In this document: positions 45,236 to 54,088 of the stretch, piece by piece
How the letters are laid out: each line of letters opens with the position of its first letter
How positions within the stretch are numbered: position 1 is the first letter of the stretch
Origin: Marseilla massiliensis
Lineage (GTDB): Bacteria; Bacteroidota; Bacteroidia; Bacteroidales; Bacteroidaceae
Length of the DNA: 64,000 nucleotides
Assembly: GCF_016899955.1 (NCBI RefSeq)
Contig: NZ_JACJJL010000014.1
Location: forward strand, 1-64,000
Direction of reading: 5' to 3'
Notes under the pieces: model-generated
What the model was told of the DNA's origin: nothing
What the model saw: only the letters and a program-made list of their open reading frames with translations
Database searches by the model: none
Program-made: the position numbers and the translations under genes

Positions 45236-47128
45236 ATGAAATCAAACAACTTCTACAAGACAATGGCCGTGGCGGCGGCCGCTCTCTGCACACTCTCAGC
45301 TATGGCAAAGAGGCCACGGGTGATAGATAACCCTGAGTGCATGGCAAACAGCACCGACAACACACTTACCGTGACGCGCATCGAACTGAGCGACACGGCC
45401 ACCGTGGTTTCGTTTCACGCCAAATACAAACCGGGCTGGTGGATTCGCCTGTCGCGCTCTACGGTACTGGTAGACGACGCGGGGCGGCGGTATGCCACGC
45501 GCTGCGGAATAGGCATCGGGCTAAGCAAGAGGTTCACGATGCCCAAGTCTGGCGAGGCCGACTTCAAGGTTTCGTTCAATCCGCTGCCTCTGTCCACACG
45601 CTACATCGACATGATAGAGGGGCCTAACGACTATAAGATATGGGGCATACACGAGCGGGGAGAGAAGCCGCTGGGCAAGGATGCCACTGCCATAACGCCC
45701 GACACCGCCCTGCAGATTGCCGACGAGGCTGCTTTTTTCCGCCGCGGCACGGGCGTTGTGCGCGGCCGCTTCGCCGGCAAGCACCCCACCATAATAAACC
45801 ACTACGGCTACAACGCCATCATGCACACGGAGACACCGAAGGTGTTTGAAGTGGCCTACGACGGCACGTTTACGGCCACGCTGCCGGTAGAATGCCCAAC
45901 GCTCGACTATCTGAACAATGACAACAGCAAATACTACTTCTACCTCTGCGCTGGCGACACCATCGACGTGACCATCAACGAGGACAACACCGTGAGCTAT
46001 GCCGACGGCACGCGCCACCAGAGGCTGCTCACTCTGCTGTCAAACTACAGCCCCGACATGTCGCTCGACTACCACCACATGAATACATTGGCCGACTCGC
46101 TGACCTTTGCCGACTATTCTAAAGCCATCGTAAGCGGCACGGAGCAACGGATGGCCTTTGCCAACTACCTGATTGGCAAATACGGCCTCGACACGGAAGA
46201 GGCTCACCTGCTACGCACGATTACGCGCATGAGGTGCTGCATGTTCATATCTTGGTTTAAGGAGAACGACACGGACACCACCGCCACAAGCAACATGAAC
46301 CCGGCCAACTATGCCTTCATGCGCCACATGGGGCTGGAAGATCTCACCTGTTTCTCGCTGCCCTTTGAACTCTATTTCCTGCAAAACCGTTACGAATACT
46401 GCAAACCAATAGCATACAAACGCATCCCGGGAAAACCCGCCAACAGGCTGGAATGGGCAGACGACAGCAGGCGCATGGCCATAGATGAAGCCATATTCGG
46501 TCTCGGCCACCCATCGAAGCTGCTCCAACTAATATGGCTCAACGAGGAATATTACACAAGGGCGGTGTATGACAAAGACCCGGAGCGAGGCTCAACGCTC
46601 ATAGACAGCCGCAGGCAACTGCTCGTTTCGCCATTTCTTAGGGAGCGGCTCGACAGTCTGCAGCGCCGGCTGGACAGTAGGGCCAAGGCCACATACGCCC
46701 TGCCCAATGGCCGCGCCGCCGACGCGTTCAACGCTATCGTGAAGCCATATCGAGGCAAAACGGTCATTGTAGACTTCTGGGCCACCACGTGCGGGCCGTG
46801 CGTTGCCGAGATAGAAGCATCCCGGAGGCTTCGCGACTCCATAGCGGCCATGCCCGGCGTAGAGCTGGTGTTCATCACCAACGAGCGCCAGACATCAGAC
46901 AAGTCTTACAAGGAGTTCACTGCAAAATACCTGAACGGCGAAGAATCTTACCGCATACCATACGACGACTGGCTACGGTTCATGGCACTGTTCAAGTTCA
47001 ACGGCATACCACACAAGGAAATAGTGACCCCCGACGGACTCATAGCCAACATGGAGCCGCCACAATTATATCACGGGGAGTATGCCCTGCGGGAAATCAA
47101 GAGAATGGCACGCGAACTCAGGAAATGA
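45236..47128 (+). CDS. Secreted TlpA-like thiol-disulfide protein with large N-terminal region
   Basis: A 630-residue exported protein. A signal peptide (MKSNNFYKTMAVAAAALCTLSAMA) is followed by about 470 residues I do not recognise. These include a beta-rich part (about 40-130), a further domain around 170-255, and a mostly helical stretch. The C-terminal 130 residues are a TlpA/thioredoxin domain with VDFWATTCGPCVAEIEASRRL; the active-site cysteines are C519 and C522. The domain order resembles the Bacteroidota TlpA-family disulfide reductases found near nutrient-uptake genes. It is first of three tightly spaced genes. Confidence 0.82.
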   Translation: MKSNNFYKTMAVAAAALCTLSAMAKRPRVIDNPECMANSTDNTLTVTRIELSDTATVVSFHAKYKPGWWIRLSRSTVLVDDAGRRYATRCGIGIGLSKRFTMPKSGEADFKVSFNPLPLSTRYIDMIEGPNDYKIWGIHERGEKPLGKDATAITPDTALQIADEAAFFRRGTGVVRGRFAGKHPTIINHYGYNAIMHTETPKVFEVAYDGTFTATLPVECPTLDYLNNDNSKYYFYLCAGDTIDVTINEDNTVSYADGTRHQRLLTLLSNYSPDMSLDYHHMNTLADSLTFADYSKAIVSGTEQRMAFANYLIGKYGLDTEEAHLLRTITRMRCCMFISWFKENDTDTTATSNMNPANYAFMRHMGLEDLTCFSLPFELYFLQNRYEYCKPIAYKRIPGKPANRLEWADDSRRMAIDEAIFGLGHPSKLLQLIWLNEEYYTRAVYDKDPERGSTLIDSRRQLLVSPFLRERLDSLQRRLDSRAKATYALPNGRAADAFNAIVKPYRGKTVIVDFWATTCGPCVAEIEASRRLRDSIAAMPGVELVFITNERQTSDKSYKEFTAKYLNGEESYRIPYDDWLRFMALFKFNGIPHKEIVTPDGLIANMEPPQLYHGEYALREIKRMARELRK

Positions 47129-47138
47129 ACACGCCGGG

Positions 47139-47360
47139 ATGCAGGCGGATGGCTTTTCCGCCTCCATCGACCTATTTCCTGAAAAGGAACTCGACCGCGT
47201 GGGCGATTCGGTCTATACGGCCCAGGTGGAGAAGATGATACGCACCGACGCCCGGCTGCAGGAAATCATCAGCAGGAAACTGCTCGACTATTTGCTTGCA
47301 CCCGACAATGACAATGCCAAAAACAACATGACAACAACCAGAAACGACACGGAACAATGA
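47139..47360 (+). CDS. Small hypothetical protein between two thioredoxin-like genes
   Basis: A 73-residue acidic frame (MQADGFSASIDLFPEKELDRV...) begins 10 nt after the TlpA stop and overlaps the next gene by ATGA, as translationally coupled genes do. The sequence reads as a plausible two-helix protein (QVEKMIRTDARLQEIISRKL) with an Asn/Thr-rich tail and no signal peptide. It might instead be chance coding or a remnant. The coupling overlap is the main argument for it. Confidence 0.45.
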   Translation: MQADGFSASIDLFPEKELDRVGDSVYTAQVEKMIRTDARLQEIISRKLLDYLLAPDNDNAKNNMTTTRNDTEQ

Positions 47361-49459
47361 AAGCAAAGATCTGCATGACAATGGCACTGGCCTCCGTTTG
47401 CACCATGGGCGCAGCCCAGACACAACGCGCCATCGACGACATAGACAAGGAAATAGCAAGGCTTGAACGCTCGGACGAACTGCAGACGCGCCGGACCGAC
47501 AACGCCAATGCTTTCTTCAATGCCAAGCTCTATAACCAGCAAAAGGCCGGCAACCGCCAGGCTCCGCACATTCAAGACTGCAAAACGCTTTATTTTAAAT
47601 ATCTTTACGAAGTGGGCGACACTGCTGCCGCCCCATTGTTGCCGAAGTGCATAGGGCGCCTGGAACGGGCATTGAAACGAAATGCCGGCCTTGCGTCGCA
47701 GGCGTTGACTCACGATGCCGACCCTTCGGGCATCAACTCGCGTGAGATCGATGGATTGACCTACGCCTACTCCGACAGCATTGGCGGGGTGACGGCATAT
47801 TCATATCCGCTCGACAATCTGTGCAACTATGCCACAATGACTTTCTGCGGCAGCGACAGTGTGCGCACCAACTATATGTTTGCCTGGAAACCGCAGCTAT
47901 TCACAGACATGGAGTCGAGGCGTTTCTGCACCATCGACGGCTATATTGCCAAACTGACCGGAAAAGACTGGCAGGCAAACAGCTATATCGACTTCAACGA
48001 AAGCGGCTCGGAACAAAAGGTATACGACGTGGATGAAACAGAGAGGATAGACACCATGACCGGCGACATAGCCGTAAGCCAGGTGAAGATGCTGGCAGAG
48101 AAGTTCCGAAAAAGCATGGCCAAAGGCAACTACAAGCAGTGTGATGCCATAGCGTTCGTGATGAGGAGGCTCGCCGAAAAGTTTGACGGCACGCTTACAA
48201 CCGAACAATATGACTCGATAAAGCGAAATGTTTGGTCGATGGAAGAAACCGGCAACAGTCAGAGGGACAAGGCTCTTATGAGAACAGTGTCGGCCTTCAG
48301 AAGGAAAACGGAGCAAAAAACGGAGAAGCCATACAGGTCGCAAAGCTCTGACCTCGCAATGTCAACGCGCTCAAGGCTTGGCAAAAGGTTATGCCCGCCG
48401 GAAGTGTTTATGGTTGTCTCCGAGTTCATGGGATACCCGCAAATGTGCAATGATGAACCCACAATCGCCGTCAGAATCATCGGAACTGCGGCAGATGAGG
48501 ACTCAAAGATATTCGTCGGCGGATTGGCACCCGACAAGACTTTCGCCGTGCCAACCGATAAGCGGGGGTTCCGTTTCTGCAAGGACAGGGTGAGAAACTC
48601 GCTCGTCTGCATCACCGACGGCAGCAATACTTACTATGCCTTTGCCGACACCGTGACGATAAACGTAGACATGAGGCGCGGCATAACATCTGCCTCTGAG
48701 ACCAACATGAAACTGATGGCGGTGCAAGACTCGCTGAAAGCATTCGACACCGAGGCCATAAAATACTCCACAACCATCGACGGCAGGTTGACAGTGACCG
48801 ACAGTGCGGGCTTTGCCCGACTGATGCGGCGGCTCGACAATTATGTAATGGCAACAATAAAGGCCAACAGCGACAATGCCGTACACCTGTTCCTGCTGTA
48901 CAATTATTATTTCAGGATGAGCCAAGACGAGCTGGCACTCTATGTAGATTCGACCGGGCGCTACGCATCAAACCTGCTTATGCAGCCGGCAGCGAAATAC
49001 TTTAATGACAACGAAAAGCTGAAACCCGGCACAAAACTGGCCGACACTGAATGCTGGGACACCGACGGCAACAAACGCAACACGGCTGAATTTCGCGGCG
49101 ACGGGTATACTTTGCTTTACCTGTACTATCCACAAAACAGGGACGGACGGCGCGGAGCCGAAATCGTCAGGCAGCTTTACGACCGCTATGGCGGCAAGGG
49201 CCTGAACATAGTGTGCCATGCCTTCACGTTCGGGTTCAATGGCGACATATGGCGGTGGTACATAAGACGCAACGGCATGGAGCGCTTGACCAACATCTTC
49301 GGGGGCAACTTTGCGGCTCTGAACCACGTGAACGCAATGCCGACTGCGATAATATTAGACAACAAAGGGCGCATAGTTGACAGCTGCCACTACGGCCCCG
49401 GAATGGTGGAAAAGGTGAACCGGATTATGGAAAACCGCCCAACGGCCCAACGGCCATGA
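47357..49459 (+). CDS. Secreted protein with cysteine-less thioredoxin-like domain
   Basis: A 700-residue exported protein with a signal peptide (MKAKICMTMALASVCTMGAA). Most of it is unfamiliar. A helical region runs to about 330, followed by a beta-rich middle part (VFMVVSEFMGYPQMCNDEPT) and helices. The final 150 residues look like a TlpA-type fold. They run from LADTECWDTDGNKRNTAEF through a strand LLYLYYPQNRDGRRGAEIVR, where WCxxC would be expected, to VNAMPTAIILDNKGRIV with the cis-proline position. The redox cysteines are absent, so it is probably a binding or structural partner, not an oxidoreductase. It overlaps the small upstream frame by 4 nt. Confidence 0.72.
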   Translation: MKAKICMTMALASVCTMGAAQTQRAIDDIDKEIARLERSDELQTRRTDNANAFFNAKLYNQQKAGNRQAPHIQDCKTLYFKYLYEVGDTAAAPLLPKCIGRLERALKRNAGLASQALTHDADPSGINSREIDGLTYAYSDSIGGVTAYSYPLDNLCNYATMTFCGSDSVRTNYMFAWKPQLFTDMESRRFCTIDGYIAKLTGKDWQANSYIDFNESGSEQKVYDVDETERIDTMTGDIAVSQVKMLAEKFRKSMAKGNYKQCDAIAFVMRRLAEKFDGTLTTEQYDSIKRNVWSMEETGNSQRDKALMRTVSAFRRKTEQKTEKPYRSQSSDLAMSTRSRLGKRLCPPEVFMVVSEFMGYPQMCNDEPTIAVRIIGTAADEDSKIFVGGLAPDKTFAVPTDKRGFRFCKDRVRNSLVCITDGSNTYYAFADTVTINVDMRRGITSASETNMKLMAVQDSLKAFDTEAIKYSTTIDGRLTVTDSAGFARLMRRLDNYVMATIKANSDNAVHLFLLYNYYFRMSQDELALYVDSTGRYASNLLMQPAAKYFNDNEKLKPGTKLADTECWDTDGNKRNTAEFRGDGYTLLYLYYPQNRDGRRGAEIVRQLYDRYGGKGLNIVCHAFTFGFNGDIWRWYIRRNGMERLTNIFGGNFAALNHVNAMPTAIILDNKGRIVDSCHYGPGMVEKVNRIMENRPTAQRP

Positions 49460-49640
49460 CCTAATGCCGTTGCGCAAGCCGTGCCCCGCCACTGCCGCTA
49501 CCATGGCATTGGCGGCCACCTGGGCCCACCATGGCCTGCAGCCACAAGGCTGCGGGCTCGCCCGCAACCCATTTTCGACTGCCACCACCATTATGAAAGC
49601 TTTTTCACACACACAATACCGAAGGTTAGATTTTTATTAG

Positions 49641-49648
49641 TAACTTTG
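49641..49648 (+). promoter_or_regulatory. Promoter -7 box of the GH2 gene
   Basis: TAACTTTG matches TAnnTTTG, 31 nt before the ATG at 49680. Confidence 0.55.
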
Positions 49649-49679
49649 CAAAATAGAACATTCTAATAATCAAAACATA

Positions 49680-52091
49680 ATGAGAGACAAGATTCTGACC
49701 ATTGCGCTGGCCGTGGCAACAGCCGCCGTAGCGCAGACGCGGAGGGAGATTACGCTGACCGATGGATGGCAGTTCTCACGCGACAAGGCCGAGTGGCAAA
49801 CCGTTAGCGTGCCCCACGACTGGGCCATCAGCGGCCCGTTCGACAAGAAATGGGACTTGCAGACGGTGGCAATTGAGCAAAACAACGAGAAGGTGGCAAC
49901 GGAGAAGTCGGGCCGGTCGGGCGCGCTGCCGTGGATTGGCGAAGGCCATTACAAGCGCACACTGGCCATACCCGAGGGCTACAGCAAGGCCGAGCTGGTG
50001 TTCGACGGGGCGATGGCCGAGCCGACAGTGACCATCAACGGACAGAAAGCCGGCTTTTGGCCGTATGGATATAATGCGTTCAAGATTGACATAACGCCAT
50101 ACATCAAGGCCGGCGACAACCAGATGGAGGTCGACCTGAACAACCTTGAGGAGAGCAGCCGATGGTATCCCGGGGGTGGAATCTACCGTCCTGTCACACT
50201 GATACTGACCGGCAAGGAGCGGATTGCCACCTGGGCAACGTTCGCAAGGACTGCCAAGATAGACGGAAAGAAGGCATACATAGACGTAGACACAAAGGTT
50301 GAAGGCATCGACGCCACCGACAAGGCCGGGGTGGAGATAACACTTTACGACCGCAAAGGCTACGTGGCAGCTGCAAGCAGATGCGACATCGAGGCCGACG
50401 GAACGGTGAAGACCCAGCTGGACGTGGACAAACCGGAGCTGTGGTCGCCCGAATCGCCATACCTCTACAAGCTCACCACGCGCCTGTATAAAGGCAACAG
50501 GCTGATGGACGAGCAGACAATGAACTTCGGTATACGCACCGTGAGCGTCACAAAGGAAGGCGGATTCCAACTCAACGGGCAGACACGGAAAATAAAGGGA
50601 GTGTGCCTGCACCACGACTTGGGCCCGCTCGGTGCCGCAATAAACAAGGCCGCGCTGATAAGACAGATAAAAATGATGAAGGAAATGGGCTGCGACGCAA
50701 TACGTACGGCACACAACATGCCTTCGACAATGCAGATGGACGTGTGCGACTCGCTCGGGATGATGGTCATGGCCGAGAGCTTCGACATGTGGAAATACCC
50801 CAAATGCAAGAATGGCTACTGCCGCTTCTTCGACGAATGGGCCGAGAAAGACATTACCAACCTTATCCTCAACCATCGCAACCACCCGTCTATCATAATG
50901 TGGAGCATTGGCAACGAAATACCCGAACAGGGCATGAGGGGAGGTGCCGAGACGGCCAAGAGGTTGCAGGACCTGTGCCACAAACTCGACCCCACGCGCA
51001 CGGTGACGCAGGGAATGGACCGTGTGGACAACGCAATGAAGACTGGTTTCGCCGGGGTGATGGACGTTCCGGGATTCAACTACCGCCTTCACAAGTATGA
51101 AAAAGGACTGAAAGAGTTGCCGCAGGGCTTCCTGCTCGGCTCGGAGACGGCGTCGACGGTAAGCTCGCGGGGCGTCTACAAGTTCCCCGTTGACATTGCC
51201 GCAGGAAAGAAGTACGCCGACGGGCAATGCTCGGGCTACGACGTTGAGCACTGCTCATGGAGCAACCTGCCCGACGACGACTGGCGTTGGCAAGACGATT
51301 ATGACCAAGTCATCGGCGAGTTTGTGTGGACAGGATACGACTATCTGGGCGAACCTACGCCCTATGACGAGTATTGGCCCAGCCGCAGCAGCTACTTCGG
51401 GATATGCGACTTGGCCGGACTGCCCAAAGACCGTTACTATCTCTACCGCAGCAAATGGAACAAGGAGGAGCACACAACGCATCTGCTGCCCCACTGGACG
51501 TGGCCCGGCCGCGAGGGAAAAGTTACGCCGGTATACTGCTACACCGACGGCGTTGAGGGCGAACTGTTTGTCAACGGCAAGAGCCAGGGGCGCATTAGGA
51601 AGAACAAGGAAGGCCGCCTTGACCGCTACCGCCTGCGCTGGAACAACGTGAAATATGAGCCGGGAGAAATCAAAGTCGTCACTTACGACGCCAACGGAAA
51701 CAAAATAGGAGAGCAAAGCCGACGTACCGCCGGAAAGCCGGCGCAGCTATTGCTGAGCGCCGAATGCCAGACGGCAAGCCAAACGCCAACACTCAAGGCA
51801 GACGGAGAAGACATGGCATTCGTCACTGTCACCATGGCTGACAAGGAGGGGACGCCATGTCCGACGTCCGACAGCCAACTGACGTTCACCGTCGAAGGCG
51901 ATGGCGTGTTCCAGGCAGCCTGCAATGGCGACGCAACATCGCTCGAGCCGTTCACCAAACCGCAGATGAAGCTCTTCAACGGACAGCTGGTGGTCATCGT
52001 GCGCAGCACAAAACAGGCCGGGAAATTGACACTTACAGTGACCGACAAGAAGCATAACATAACCAAATCGATAGACATCAAGACTATCTGA
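49680..52091 (+). CDS. Glycoside hydrolase family 2, beta-galactosidase-like
   Basis: An 803-residue exported glycosidase with a short signal peptide (MRDKILTIALAVATAAVA). The GH2 layout is complete: a jelly-roll sugar-binding domain with GEGHYKRTLAIP, an Ig-like domain, then the TIM barrel. The acid/base is E413 in MWSIGNEIPEQ, and the nucleophile is the Glu in GEFVWTGYDYLGEP. DUF4982-like (YTDGVEGELFVNGKSQGRIR) and further Ig-like domains follow, as in Bacteroidota beta-galactosidases. The specificity could also be beta-glucuronidase or another GH2 activity. It is monocistronic, with a terminator 50 nt downstream. Confidence 0.9.
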   Translation: MRDKILTIALAVATAAVAQTRREITLTDGWQFSRDKAEWQTVSVPHDWAISGPFDKKWDLQTVAIEQNNEKVATEKSGRSGALPWIGEGHYKRTLAIPEGYSKAELVFDGAMAEPTVTINGQKAGFWPYGYNAFKIDITPYIKAGDNQMEVDLNNLEESSRWYPGGGIYRPVTLILTGKERIATWATFARTAKIDGKKAYIDVDTKVEGIDATDKAGVEITLYDRKGYVAAASRCDIEADGTVKTQLDVDKPELWSPESPYLYKLTTRLYKGNRLMDEQTMNFGIRTVSVTKEGGFQLNGQTRKIKGVCLHHDLGPLGAAINKAALIRQIKMMKEMGCDAIRTAHNMPSTMQMDVCDSLGMMVMAESFDMWKYPKCKNGYCRFFDEWAEKDITNLILNHRNHPSIIMWSIGNEIPEQGMRGGAETAKRLQDLCHKLDPTRTVTQGMDRVDNAMKTGFAGVMDVPGFNYRLHKYEKGLKELPQGFLLGSETASTVSSRGVYKFPVDIAAGKKYADGQCSGYDVEHCSWSNLPDDDWRWQDDYDQVIGEFVWTGYDYLGEPTPYDEYWPSRSSYFGICDLAGLPKDRYYLYRSKWNKEEHTTHLLPHWTWPGREGKVTPVYCYTDGVEGELFVNGKSQGRIRKNKEGRLDRYRLRWNNVKYEPGEIKVVTYDANGNKIGEQSRRTAGKPAQLLLSAECQTASQTPTLKADGEDMAFVTVTMADKEGTPCPTSDSQLTFTVEGDGVFQAACNGDATSLEPFTKPQMKLFNGQLVVIVRSTKQAGKLTLTVTDKKHNITKSIDIKTI

Positions 52092-52143
52092 CGGCAATGC
52101 CTGCCAAGCCAAGACACCTCGACAGGCAACCAACACCAAAAGG

Positions 52144-52187
52144 AACATCCCGCTCACCGAGTCAATTGACCGTGTAAGCGGGATGTT
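52144..52187 (+). terminator. GH2 gene terminator
   Basis: A perfect 11-bp stem (AACATCCCGCT, 52144-52154, with 52177-52187) is followed by TTTAATTC, about 50 nt after the stop. Confidence 0.75.
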
Positions 52188-52218
52188 TTAATTCAAAACA
52201 GAATGACGACCAACATGG

Positions 52219-52350
52219 TCATGCGTACCATCCGGAGATGTTGACCATGGACTGATAACGCTCGTCGAAATCCTCGTTGTAGTGATTGTCCAGCTCATAG
52301 AACTCTTCATTGTACGATTTTCTTCTTGGCTTCATAGTCTGTTCCTCCAT
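52219..52350 (-). CDS. Small acidic-aromatic protein, 43 residues
   Basis: A short minus-strand frame reads MEEQTMKPRRKSYNEEFYEL and goes on through DNHYNEDFDERY to end NISGWYA. A second start at Met6 (52335) would give 38 residues. Evidence that it is real: a consensus TATATTTG box lies about 65 nt upstream, and the composition (many Tyr, Glu, Asp and Asn, a basic KPRRK patch) is unlike chance translation. No gene runs over it on the other strand. It is soluble, with no signal or membrane segment. I do not recognise it. Confidence 0.55.
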   Translation of the reverse strand: MEEQTMKPRRKSYNEEFYELDNHYNEDFDERYQSMVNISGWYA

Positions 52351-52417
52351 CAGGCCCTCCGTCTCTATCGGACCCTGTTTAGTTAACACTGCAGATGCGA
52401 GACCACATCCTCATTGG

Positions 52418-52425
52418 CAAATATA
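52418..52425 (-). promoter_or_regulatory. Promoter -7 box upstream of the 43-residue gene
   Basis: TATATTTG on the minus strand is an exact TAnnTTTG match. The predicted leader is about 60 nt. Confidence 0.5.
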
Positions 52426-52636
52426 GTCATTTTATGGTTTAAGACGAGCATCTGATAGCATTATTTCACGCTCATTAATCCTTATTACGATTTATACAGT
52501 TCTGCAATGTCCCACCAAACGCAACATGGCAGCAAAGCGATTGGCAGGTGAAACGGCACGCCTGCCTCGACCGAAGAGAGCACCCCGCCCTACACTCCCC
52601 ACAGCCACTAAGTCCCAAACGCCCAAAACGGGCATG

Positions 52637-52667
52637 AAAAACCCCGCCGGCCATCAGGCCGACGGGG
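52637..52667 (-). terminator. OmpA gene terminator
   Basis: On the minus strand an 11-bp GC-rich stem with one mismatch (52667-52657 with 52652-52642) is followed by TTTTT. It lies about 70 nt after the ompA stop. Confidence 0.75.
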
Positions 52668-52738
52668 GCGTATCCCAAAACAAAAATTTACCCTTTTCTT
52701 TATTCGGCGGACAAAACTATTTGCCGCTACGGCTCTAA

Positions 52739-53887
52739 CTATTGCTTGCTAATATCCGTAAAAGTAACCACTCTGTTGAAATCTACCTCGTCGAATAGCT
52801 CGTCTGTGGCTCCCATGCCCCTTACGCTGATGCGTGAGGCAGCCACGCCGTAACGCTTGACAAGCGCGTCCTTGACAGCATTTGCACGTGCTTCAGAGAG
52901 CTTCTGGTTCAGTTCCTTGCTGCCTTCCGGCGAAGCATATCCCTTGATAAGTATCCTTGCGTCCTTGTGGTTCTTCATATATGTAGCCACCATCGACACA
53001 CTTGCGTATTGTGCGGCATCGATATTGCTCTTTCCCTGGCGGAAAATGACAGTAGGCTGGAGAACGTTCTCGTCTTTCTTCACAACCACCGTAGGCTTCT
53101 GCTGCTTGGCTGCTGCGAGCTGAGCCTGCAGGTCTGCTATGGTGTTGCGGTCGTTGGCGATGACGCCTTCCTTCTCTTCATTGGCGGCGCGCAACCTGTT
53201 TATCCTGTCGTTCAGACCGTCAATCTCAGCCTGGTCGCGCAATTCTGCAATCTTGAAATTATGTGTCCCGTTGCTGTTGGCAAACTTGTAGTTCACTCCA
53301 ACGAGCACTCCCAAGGCAGAACGGTCTACATTGAACTGTGTCTTCATGCCGTTATCAAGCGCATAAGTGATGTTCGGCTCAATGTAAACCTGCCAGTCCT
53401 TGCGTGCACCGAGGTTGAAGGCGAAGTCCAATCCCAGCTTTGAGGTGAACGCATTGCGCTCGTAAACGTCGGCACTCTCTGTGCTGAAGACGTGGCCCCA
53501 GCCCAGTCCATAGACACCGATTACCTCAAACAAGCGCGGCTCGCCGGTGTAACCGCCAAACCAATTGCTGAAGTTTGTGGTTCCCAACAACGACACATTG
53601 GTGCCCTTGACAAACGTACCGAGCGGGCGCTGCATGCTCGCTTTATTGTTGAAATAAGCCTCGCCTTCGATTGCAAAACCAAATACCGGCGTAAAATAGC
53701 GCCCTATGCGCAAACCGGCCGAAGGGTTGAGGTTCTTGAATATGGCCGTGTGTGTGGTCTTAGCGTTTAGACCTGTGTTGACTCCCAAATACCAATTGTC
53801 AAAAAACTTGCTGTCTTCGACTGTCTGAGCAGATGTAGTTTGTGCAGTCAATGCGACTGCAGCAAACATTAATAATAACTTTTTCAT
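52739..53887 (-). CDS. OmpA-family outer-membrane protein
   Basis: A 382-residue protein with a signal peptide (MKKLLLMFAAVALTAQTTSA). The N-terminal part (about 30-205) is a beta-barrel with alternating aromatic strands (NWYLGVNTGLNAKT to LGVLVGVNYKFA). A short coiled coil follows (LNDRINRLRAANEEKEGVI to about 260). The C-terminal OmpA domain binds peptidoglycan: VIFRQGKSNIDAAQYASV, then ILIKGYASPEGSKELNQKLSEARA with the conserved Asn/Arg region. It tethers the outer membrane to the cell wall. It is monocistronic, with its own promoter and terminator, and is probably highly expressed. Confidence 0.92.
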   Translation of the reverse strand: MKKLLLMFAAVALTAQTTSAQTVEDSKFFDNWYLGVNTGLNAKTTHTAIFKNLNPSAGLRIGRYFTPVFGFAIEGEAYFNNKASMQRPLGTFVKGTNVSLLGTTNFSNWFGGYTGEPRLFEVIGVYGLGWGHVFSTESADVYERNAFTSKLGLDFAFNLGARKDWQVYIEPNITYALDNGMKTQFNVDRSALGVLVGVNYKFANSNGTHNFKIAELRDQAEIDGLNDRINRLRAANEEKEGVIANDRNTIADLQAQLAAAKQQKPTVVVKKDENVLQPTVIFRQGKSNIDAAQYASVSMVATYMKNHKDARILIKGYASPEGSKELNQKLSEARANAVKDALVKRYGVAASRISVRGMGATDELFDEVDFNRVVTFTDISKQ

Positions 53888-53937
53888 ACCTATAATTTTT
53901 ATCTATTAATGCAGGGTATTGTATCCCTTGCCACATG

Positions 53938-53969
53938 CAATATTAGTTTAAAAAGTCGATTGCGCCAAA
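53938..53969 (-). promoter_or_regulatory. OmpA gene promoter
   Basis: On the minus strand TTTG (53969-53966), 20 nt, then TAATATTG (53945-53938), one base off the -7 consensus. The leader is about 45 nt. Confidence 0.6.
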
Positions 53970-54072
53970 TGTTTAGGCCCCAAAAAATCCGTTTTAAGAC
54001 AAATACCACCATTTAGAACTATTTATAAGCTATATCGATGGTTGGCTATTCGGCCCTTTCGGATTTTTATTG

Positions 54073-54080
54073 TAACTTTG
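54073..54080 (+). promoter_or_regulatory. Promoter of the cobUTSC operon
   Basis: TAACTTTG is an exact TAnnTTTG box that ends 8 nt before the cobU ATG (54089). The transcript would start within a few bases of the start codon. This leaves no room for a cobalamin riboswitch in the leader, and none is seen upstream. Confidence 0.55.
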
Positions 54081-54088
54081 CCTACGCA

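Noticed and set aside
49776-51251. 491-codon minus-strand frame opposite the GH2 gene
   Set aside because: Antisense shadow of a gene with complete GH2 catalytic motifs.
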